43,565 nucleotides of DNA from contig JAFMHL010000034.1 in NCBI GenBank assembly GCA_017854535.1, positions 1 through 43,565 of the forward strand, written 5' to 3'. The notes below the pieces were generated by a model. The model did no database searches, was not told the origin of the DNA, and was given only the letters and a program-made list of their open reading frames with translations. The DNA is from Nitratireductor sp. Its GTDB lineage: Bacteria; Pseudomonadota; Alphaproteobacteria; Rhizobiales; Rhizobiaceae. Shown one piece after another: positions 39,241-43,565 of the stretch (its first letter is position 1; each line of letters opens with the position of its first letter). The position numbers were made by a program, and so were the translations under genes.

Positions 39241-39870
39241 ATGCAGCTGAAATCCGTTGCTGGAAAATCCATCCTATATGTGATGGCCGCGGAACCTGAA
39301 TATGGTCCGAATTTGAAGGAACGCATCACGCCTTTGATGACAGGAATTGGACCAATTGAAGCGGCTGTTCAATTGTCCCTAGCGCTAGGTCGCTTGTCCC
39401 ACGAAGGGCTTCTGCCTGATCTTGTGGTTTCACTAGGCTCGGCCGGGTCGGCAAAGCTGGAACAAGGAGGCGTTTATCAGGGTTCCTCAATCAGTTATCG
39501 CGATATGGACGCATCGCCTTTGGGATTTGAGAAAGGTTGCACACCATTATTGGACTTACCTCAAACAGTTACCCTGCCCATACATATTCCAGATATCAAA
39601 TCTGCCAGCATCTCAACTGGGGCAAATATCATTTCAGGCGCCGCTTACCAGAATATTCAAACCGATATGGTAGATATGGAAAGTTTTGCGATCCTGCGCG
39701 CAGTGATGGCATTTGATATTCCAATGATCGGTCTTCGAGGCATTTCTGACGGTGCAAAAGAGCTTTCACATTTGGCTGACTGGACCCAATATCTCCATAT
39801 TGTGGATGAACGCCTAGCTGTGGCTGTTGATATTCTTGAAAAGGCCATCGTCGAAGGACAAATACTATAG
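39241..39870 (+). CDS. 5'-methylthioadenosine/S-adenosylhomocysteine nucleosidase-like protein
   Basis: A 209-residue member of the nucleoside phosphorylase superfamily (PNP/UDP fold). Nucleosidases of this type split adenine from methylthioadenosine and S-adenosylhomocysteine. The purine-binding block VDMESFAILRAVMAF carries the ribose-contacting Met-Glu, and the catalytic Asp lies in LRGISDGA. TGIGPIEAAVQLSLAL is the N-terminal phosphate-site-like loop. It is shorter than Escherichia coli MtnN (232 residues) and probably belongs to a distinct alphaproteobacterial branch. It lies 10 bases after tspO and 96 bases before guaA. Confidence 0.84.
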   Translation: MQLKSVAGKSILYVMAAEPEYGPNLKERITPLMTGIGPIEAAVQLSLALGRLSHEGLLPDLVVSLGSAGSAKLEQGGVYQGSSISYRDMDASPLGFEKGCTPLLDLPQTVTLPIHIPDIKSASISTGANIISGAAYQNIQTDMVDMESFAILRAVMAFDIPMIGLRGISDGAKELSHLADWTQYLHIVDERLAVAVDILEKAIVEGQIL

Positions 39871-39966
39871 ACAGGCAAATGCGTTAGCCTGTGAACTCGT
39901 CCCATCGCCAATTGCATCTGAATGATTCTTTGGCTACATCCTGCCTTTGAAGCAAAGGCTAAGAAC

Positions 39967-41529
39967 ATGTCCGATACCATCTCTCCCGATTCTGTACTTA
40001 TTATCGATTTTGGCAGTCAGGTTACCCAGTTGATCGCCCGCCGTATCAGAGAAGCTGGCGTTTACAGCGAGATCATTCCTTTTCAGTCTGCTAAAGAAGC
40101 CTTTATTCGCATGCAGCCCAAGGCGGTGATCTTTTCCGGCGGTCCAGCATCGGTCACAGATGAGGGAAGCCCGCGCGCGCCGCAAGTCGTATTTGATTCA
40201 GGCCTGCCCATTCTGGCGATTTGCTATGGCCAGCAAACCCTTTGCACCCAATTGGGCGGAAAAGTTGAAGGTGGTCATCACCGCGAGTTTGGTCGCGCCG
40301 ATGTTGAAATCCTAAAAGACAGCCCTTTGTTTGACGGGCTTTGGAAAGTGGGAAGCAGCTATCCTGTTTGGATGAGCCATGGCGATCGAGTGACCGTATT
40401 GCCGGAAGGTTTTGAGGTAATTGGAACTTCTCCCAATGCGCCTTTTGCAATTGCTGCAGATCAAAGCCGCAATTATTTCACGACCATGTTCCATCCTGAG
40501 GTGGTGCATACGCCCGATGGTGCTAAATTGCTTTCCAACTTTGTTCACAAAATCGCTGGCATCAAAGGTGATTGGTCGATGAGCGCTTATAAGGAGCGCG
40601 CGATTGCAAAGATCAAAGAACAGGTTGGCGACAAACGTGTGATTTGCGGTCTTTCCGGCGGTGTTGATAGCTCTGTAGCTGCTGTCTTGATCCATGAAGC
40701 GGTTGGCGACCAATTAACCTGTATCTTGGTTGACCACGGTTTGATGCGCAAAAACGAAGCTGCCGAAGTCGTTGCCATGTTTAACGAGCATTACAATATT
40801 CCGCTGGTTCATGTGGATGCAGTGGACACATTTGTAAATGCGCTTGAAGGCGAAGTGGATCCTGAGAAAAAACGCAAAACCATCGGCGCTCTTTTCATCG
40901 ATGTGTTTGAAGCTGAAGCGAAAAAATTGGGTGGAGCTGATTTTCTGGCCCAAGGAACGCTATATCCTGATGTGATTGAAAGTGTCTCTTTCACAGGTGG
41001 CCCATCGGTTACCATCAAGTCACACCACAATGTGGGCGGCCTACCTGAACGCATGAACATGCAACTGGTTGAGCCATTGCGTGAATTGTTCAAAGACGAA
41101 GTTCGGGTGCTGGGTAAAGAACTTGGACTGCCGGAACACTTTATCGGTCGCCATCCGTTTCCAGGCCCCGGTCTTGCGATTCGGTGTCCGGGCGGCATAA
41201 CCCGCGCGAAGCTGGAAATCCTGCGAGAGGCTGATGCAGTCTATCTCGATGAAATTCGCAAAGCCGGATTATACGACAAGATTTGGCAAGCGTTTGCAGT
41301 TCTACTGCCTGTTCAAACGGTTGGCGTTATGGGCGATGGACGAACCTATGAATTCGTTTGTGCGCTTCGCGCTGTTACATCGGTCGATGGCATGACGGCT
41401 GACTTTTATCACTATGATATGAATTTCCTTGGTCGCGCGGCTACCCGCATCATCAATGAAGTAAAGGGCATCAATCGCGTGGTTTATGATGTGACCAGCA
41501 AACCGCCTGGAACCATCGAGTGGGAATAG
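39967..41529 (+). CDS. guaA: GMP synthase (glutamine-hydrolysing)
   Basis: GuaA aminates XMP to GMP using glutamine and ATP. It has 520 residues from the ATG at 39967. The upstream in-frame ATG at 39922 would add 15 residues absent from the family. The class I glutaminase triad is visible as C86 (AICYGQQTL), H176 and E178 (FHPEV). The ATP pyrophosphatase P-loop is [12 protein letters not shown]. The C-terminal dimerisation domain contains [13 protein letters not shown] and ends [12 protein letters not shown], the normal end of the protein, so the gene is intact. A phage-type integrase begins about 300 bases downstream, and the 3' end of guaA is a known integration site. Confidence 0.98.
   Translation: MSDTISPDSVLIIDFGSQVTQLIARRIREAGVYSEIIPFQSAKEAFIRMQPKAVIFSGGPASVTDEGSPRAPQVVFDSGLPILAICYGQQTLCTQLGGKVEGGHHREFGRADVEILKDSPLFDGLWKVGSSYPVWMSHGDRVTVLPEGFEVIGTSPNAPFAIAADQSRNYFTTMFHPEVVHTPDGAKLLSNFVHKIAGIKGDWSMSAYKERAIAKIKEQVGDKRVICGLSGGVDSSVAAVLIHEAVGDQLTCILVDHGLMRKNEAAEVVAMFNEHYNIPLVHVDAVDTFVNALEGEVDPEKKRKTIGALFIDVFEAEAKKLGGADFLAQGTLYPDVIESVSFTGGPSVTIKSHHNVGGLPERMNMQLVEPLRELFKDEVRVLGKELGLPEHFIGRHPFPGPGLAIRCPGGITRAKLEILREADAVYLDEIRKAGLYDKIWQAFAVLLPVQTVGVMGDGRTYEFVCALRAVTSVDGMTADFYHYDMNFLGRAATRIINEVKGINRVVYDVTSKPPGTIEWE
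41480..41529 (+). other. Candidate attachment site at the 3' end of guaA
   Basis: The last 50 or so bases of guaA are proposed as the core attachment site because an integrase gene follows directly in the same orientation, and because guaA 3' ends are used by integrative elements in several bacteria. No second copy of this sequence is visible between 41530 and 43565. The matching repeat would have to lie at the far end of the element, outside the window. Confidence 0.35.
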
Positions 41530-41652
41530 TCCGCACGTGGATTTGTATTTCTCAGAGTTGATCGAAATACTTACAAACATTTGATATCATTGATTTTTCC
41601 ATTGATCGCAACTCGTCTCCATTGGAAGCTATTTCGGTAAAGTTGTTTTCTG

Positions 41653-41810
41653 TGACGGTATCCGTGACGGACCTCGACCACCTTGATTTTGCACAAATCC
41701 GGCAGTACCGTCATTAACACAATCGTTCCTGACGGTATTTTTCAAGAGCGAACCTGCTGAAATCATTAAGAAAAAGTCGTGAAAACGGCCCTGAAAAGGG
41801 CCGACGGTAT
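41653..41810. repeat. TGACGGTA repeats, possible integrase arm-type sites
   Basis: TGACGGTAT occurs at 41653-41661 and 41730-41738, CGACGGTAT at 41802-41810, and the reverse complement TACCGTCA at 41706-41713. A shorter copy TGACGGA lies at 41665-41671, 12 bases after the first. Such short direct and inverted repeats beside an integrase gene often bind the recombinase N-terminal (arm-binding) domain or an excisionase. Binding is inferred. The repeats themselves are seen directly. Confidence 0.6.
41786..41803 (-). terminator. Perfect hairpin before the integrase; terminator-like on the minus strand
   Basis: CGGCCCT (41786-41792) pairs perfectly with AGGGCCG (41797-41803) around a GAAA loop. 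Read on the minus strand the stem is followed by TTTT (41785-41782), the form of an intrinsic terminator for leftward transcription. Read on the plus strand there is no T-run and the loop is a GNRA tetraloop in the integrase leader. Either role is possible. Confidence 0.45.
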
Positions 41811-41832
41811 ACTATTGCCGAAAGGAGGCCGC

Positions 41833-43089
41833 ATGCTCACCGATACAGAGCTTAAATATCTGAAATCAAAAGCAAAACCCTACAAGGTGTCAGACAGGGA
41901 CGGAATGTATGTTTACGTCACTACAGCCGGTTCCATCAGCTTTCGATATGACTATCGCATCAATGGTAGACGGGAGACGCTGGTGATCGGCAGGTATGGT
42001 CGTGATGGTATTTCCTTGGCTATCGCACGTGAGAAATGTCTGGACGCGCGCCGTTTGGTCAGGGAAGGCGTATCACCTGCCCAGGAAAGGCGGCGGGAGA
42101 AACGGAAACTCAAGCAGGCAAAAAGCTTCGCCCAGTTCGCGGAGAACTGGTTTCAACATGGCCGCATGGCAGACAGCACAAGAGCAATGCGCCGGACGAT
42201 CTACGATAGGGATATCCTGCCAGCTTTTCAACGCTGGTTGCTGCACGAGATCAAACCAGATGACGTTCGAGCGCTCTGCCTCAAGATGAAGGACAGGGGC
42301 GCTCCTGCTACTGCAATTCATGTGCGCGATATCATCAAGCAGATATTTGCCTTCACCAATCTGTCCGGCGAGAAGGTGAAGAACCCGGCTACTGAAGTGA
42401 TGCCCTCGTCTTTGGCGACGTTCCGCCCGCGTGACCGCTCCCTCTCGCCGAGAGAAATCCGCCTCATGCTGAAGATGTTGGAGTATGTGGCAACTCTGCC
42501 GACGCTTCGGTTGGGGATGAAGTTCCTACTCCTGACGATGGTCAGAAAAAGCGAGTTGATATTTGCCGTTTGGGATGAAGTGGACTTTGAAAATGCTGTC
42601 TGGATCATTCCAAAGGAGCGGATGAAGCGTGACAGGCCTCATAATGTGTATCTGTCTCGCCAATCGCTCGATATTCTGATCTCCTTGAAAACGTGTTCTG
42701 GCATTTCACGATACCTTCTACCATCCCGATATGATGCCGATGCTCCAATGTCACGTGCGACGTTCAATAGGATCACCTATTCAGTGGTTGAACAGGCAGA
42801 GAAGCAGGGCAACCCGCTGGAGTCGTTTACCGTCCATGATCTACGCCGCACCGGATCAACTTTACTCAACGAACTTGGCTTCAATCGAGACTGGATTGAA
42901 AAGTGTCTGGCACATGAGGATGGCCATTCTTCACGGGGCTTCTACAACAAGGCGGAATATGAGGTGCAGCGCCGTCATATGCTGCAGGAATGGGCCGACC
43001 TTATAGACGCGTGGTCAAAAGGCGAAAAACGAGCGCCGGTCCTACTGCCTTCTACAATGCGATTGGCGTCTATTGATCCGGCTTTGTAG
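41833..43089 (+). CDS. Tyrosine recombinase / P4-type integrase, probable guaA-specific
   Basis: A 418-residue site-specific recombinase. The N-terminal arm-binding domain of the DUF4102 kind (about 1-90, KVSDRDGMYVYVTTAGS, LVIGRYGRDGISLAIAREK) is followed by a SAM-like core-binding domain (95-200) and the catalytic domain. Catalytic residues are R238 (TMVRKSEL), K261 (WIIPKERMKR), H335 and R338 (VHDLRRTGS), H361 (CLAHEDGHS) and the nucleophile Y371 (GFYNKAEY). All are present, so it should be active. The ATG at 41833 has an excellent AAAGGAGG four bases upstream. A GTG at 41779 is rejected. Parts are more G+C-rich than the chromosome (36 of 60 bases in the stretches starting 42061 and 42421). 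It probably inserts its element at guaA. Confidence 0.95.
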   Translation: MLTDTELKYLKSKAKPYKVSDRDGMYVYVTTAGSISFRYDYRINGRRETLVIGRYGRDGISLAIAREKCLDARRLVREGVSPAQERRREKRKLKQAKSFAQFAENWFQHGRMADSTRAMRRTIYDRDILPAFQRWLLHEIKPDDVRALCLKMKDRGAPATAIHVRDIIKQIFAFTNLSGEKVKNPATEVMPSSLATFRPRDRSLSPREIRLMLKMLEYVATLPTLRLGMKFLLLTMVRKSELIFAVWDEVDFENAVWIIPKERMKRDRPHNVYLSRQSLDILISLKTCSGISRYLLPSRYDADAPMSRATFNRITYSVVEQAEKQGNPLESFTVHDLRRTGSTLLNELGFNRDWIEKCLAHEDGHSSRGFYNKAEYEVQRRHMLQEWADLIDAWSKGEKRAPVLLPSTMRLASIDPAL

Positions 43090-43131
43090 GGCTTAACCGA
43101 AGCTGTTTATCACTATCCGACGCCAGGAACA

Positions 43132-43199
43132 AAGCTGCCTGTCAAGGCCGCGCTAAGTGCGCGCCGCAGCAGCGGGCGAAGCGCCTTTACCGGCAGTTT
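43132..43199 (+). repeat. Branched inverted-repeat structure downstream of the integrase
   Basis: AAGCTGCC (43132-43139) pairs with GGCAGTTT (43192-43199), eight pairs with one G-T, enclosing two further hairpins. One is GG-c-CGCGC (43146-43153) with GCGCGCC (43159-43165). The other is GGCG (43175-43178) with CGCC (43182-43185). This predicts a three-way junction starting 43 bases after the integrase stop. It could be a terminator, a structured RNA, a mobile palindromic repeat or a recombination site. No T-run follows the outer stem. Confidence 0.5.
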
Positions 43200-43292
43200 G
43201 GAACGGGCAAAATGAGAAAAAAGCGACTGCAATATTTGCGTATGTGAAAATGGATGAGAATGGAGCGAGGTAAAATATTATTGAAAAATCAA

Positions 43293-43422
43293 TGTGTTAA
43301 CTTCCACATCGCACTGGTGTTATTTTCATGGTGTTAACAAAATCATTGAATATCAGCGCCCCGGACCACCAAAGGTGTTAGTCTTTTATCTTGCTCTACA
43401 CCCAAAACCGCCCACTAACACC
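43293..43422. repeat. GGTGTTA motif cluster
   Basis: TGTGTTAAC (43293-43301), GGTGTTA (43316-43322), GGTGTTAAC (43330-43338) and GGTGTTAGT (43374-43382) are followed by the inverted copy ACTAACACC (43414-43422). The last two form a nine-base inverted repeat with a 31-base spacer. The copies are too irregular for a CRISPR array. They resemble operator sites, iterons or nucleoprotein binding sites of an element-encoded regulator. Confidence 0.55.
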
Positions 43423-43565
43423 AAAATCCTAGAAACATCCGGCTAGAACGGTTCCTCCTTTCCAAGATTTTGCTGCTTATAACTGCACCAAGAAATCCAA
43501 TTGGCGCTTACGGCCCATTGCGGACTTTTGTTCGCACTGCAAGCGCTGCAATGCAGCGTCATCAT

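Larger units (their letters stand above)
41530..41832. other. Intergenic region between guaA and the integrase
   Basis: This 303-base stretch has no convincing gene. It holds a weak stem-loop after guaA (GTATTTC 41545-41551 with GAAATAC 41564-41570, 12-base loop, no strong T-run), four TGACGGTA-type repeats, a perfect seven-pair hairpin, and the integrase Shine-Dalgarno sequence AAAGGAGG (41821-41828). The density of repeats is typical of the regulatory and recombination end of an integrative element. Confidence 0.7.
43090..43565. other. Non-coding region after the integrase
   Basis: No convincing gene is seen in these 476 bases. It contains a branched inverted-repeat structure (43132-43199), an A+T-rich stretch, and a cluster of GGTGTTA motifs (43293-43422). 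A minus-strand frame is open from the window edge to a stop at 43443, but it is only 41 codons long and has no recognisable features. The next gene of the element lies beyond base 43565. Confidence 0.6.

Noticed and set aside
39922-39966. Upstream ATG for guaA
   Set aside because: It adds 15 residues not found in GMP synthases. The ATG at 39967 gives the usual length and catalytic numbering (C86).
41545-41570. Strong guaA terminator
   Set aside because: The stem is seven A/T-rich pairs with a 12-base loop and no clear T-run, so it is noted only as weak structure within the intergenic entry.
41779-41832. GTG-started extension of the integrase
   Set aside because: It would start inside the hairpin region with no ribosome-binding site, whereas the ATG at 41833 has AAAGGAGG four bases upstream.
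43293-43422. CRISPR array
   Set aside because: The GGTGTTA copies are short, unevenly spaced and in both orientations, and no cas gene is in the window.
43443-43565. Partial minus-strand gene at the window edge
   Set aside because: The frame is open for 41 codons to the edge, but the peptide is compositionally odd and shows no recognisable motif. It cannot be told from chance.

Overview
The window looks like chromosome from an alphaproteobacterium of the order Hyphomicrobiales (Rhizobiales), with moderate G+C. The evidence is the gene families and their order, not a database search. It has a lipid A/KDO cluster flanked by the alphaproteobacterial families DUF4170 and DUF2093, a TIGR01459-type HAD protein next to ribF, an IleS whose C-terminal zinc cysteines are mostly lost, a photolyase with the four iron-sulfur cysteines of Agrobacterium PhrB, and a CIRCE-controlled groESL operon. 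Nearly all of it is ordinary housekeeping sequence. The last 2 kb is not.

Layout. 1-1068: 5' part of groEL, groES, and their promoter with a CIRCE operator (minus strand). 1180-2400: membrane protein with a degenerate EAL domain. 2683-6029: HAD hydrolase, ribF and two coupled short-chain dehydrogenases. 6093-9242: ileS, preceded by a possible isoleucine-rich leader peptide and a hairpin. 9451-15953: lipoprotein, tadA, an RsuA/RluB-type pseudouridine synthase, rsmD, an active/inactive M16 peptidase pair and a patatin-like lipase. 15967-17445: MATE exporter. 17575-23534: pmbA, cysQ-like, DUF4170, acyltransferase, waaA, lpxK, DUF2093. 23627-30358: mutL, Bcr/CflA-like exporter, SulP transporter, iron-sulfur photolyase. 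30413-31923: gabD and its terminator. 31938-35304: a three-gene glycan-transfer locus resembling a gtr cassette. 35464-41529: guaB, MAPEG protein, rRNA methyltransferase, tspO, nucleosidase, guaA. 41530-43565: repeats, a tyrosine recombinase and non-coding sequence.

How the genes work together. The cluster at 18939-23534 covers late inner-core and lipid A synthesis (acyl transfer, KDO transfer, 4'-phosphorylation). guaB and guaA make GMP from IMP and bracket four genes on the same strand. The M16 pair probably forms one periplasmic peptidase. The locus at 31938-35304 holds a polyprenyl-phosphate sugar synthase, a small ArnE-like membrane protein and a GT-C-type integral membrane protein, which together could make, flip and transfer a lipid-linked sugar.

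The most interesting region is the right end. A P4-type integrase starts about 300 bases after the guaA stop. It is flanked upstream by TGACGGTA repeats and downstream by a branched inverted-repeat structure and a GGTGTTA repeat cluster. This looks like the left end of an integrative element inserted at the 3' end of guaA, whose cargo lies outside the window. No tRNA, rRNA or CRISPR array was seen.
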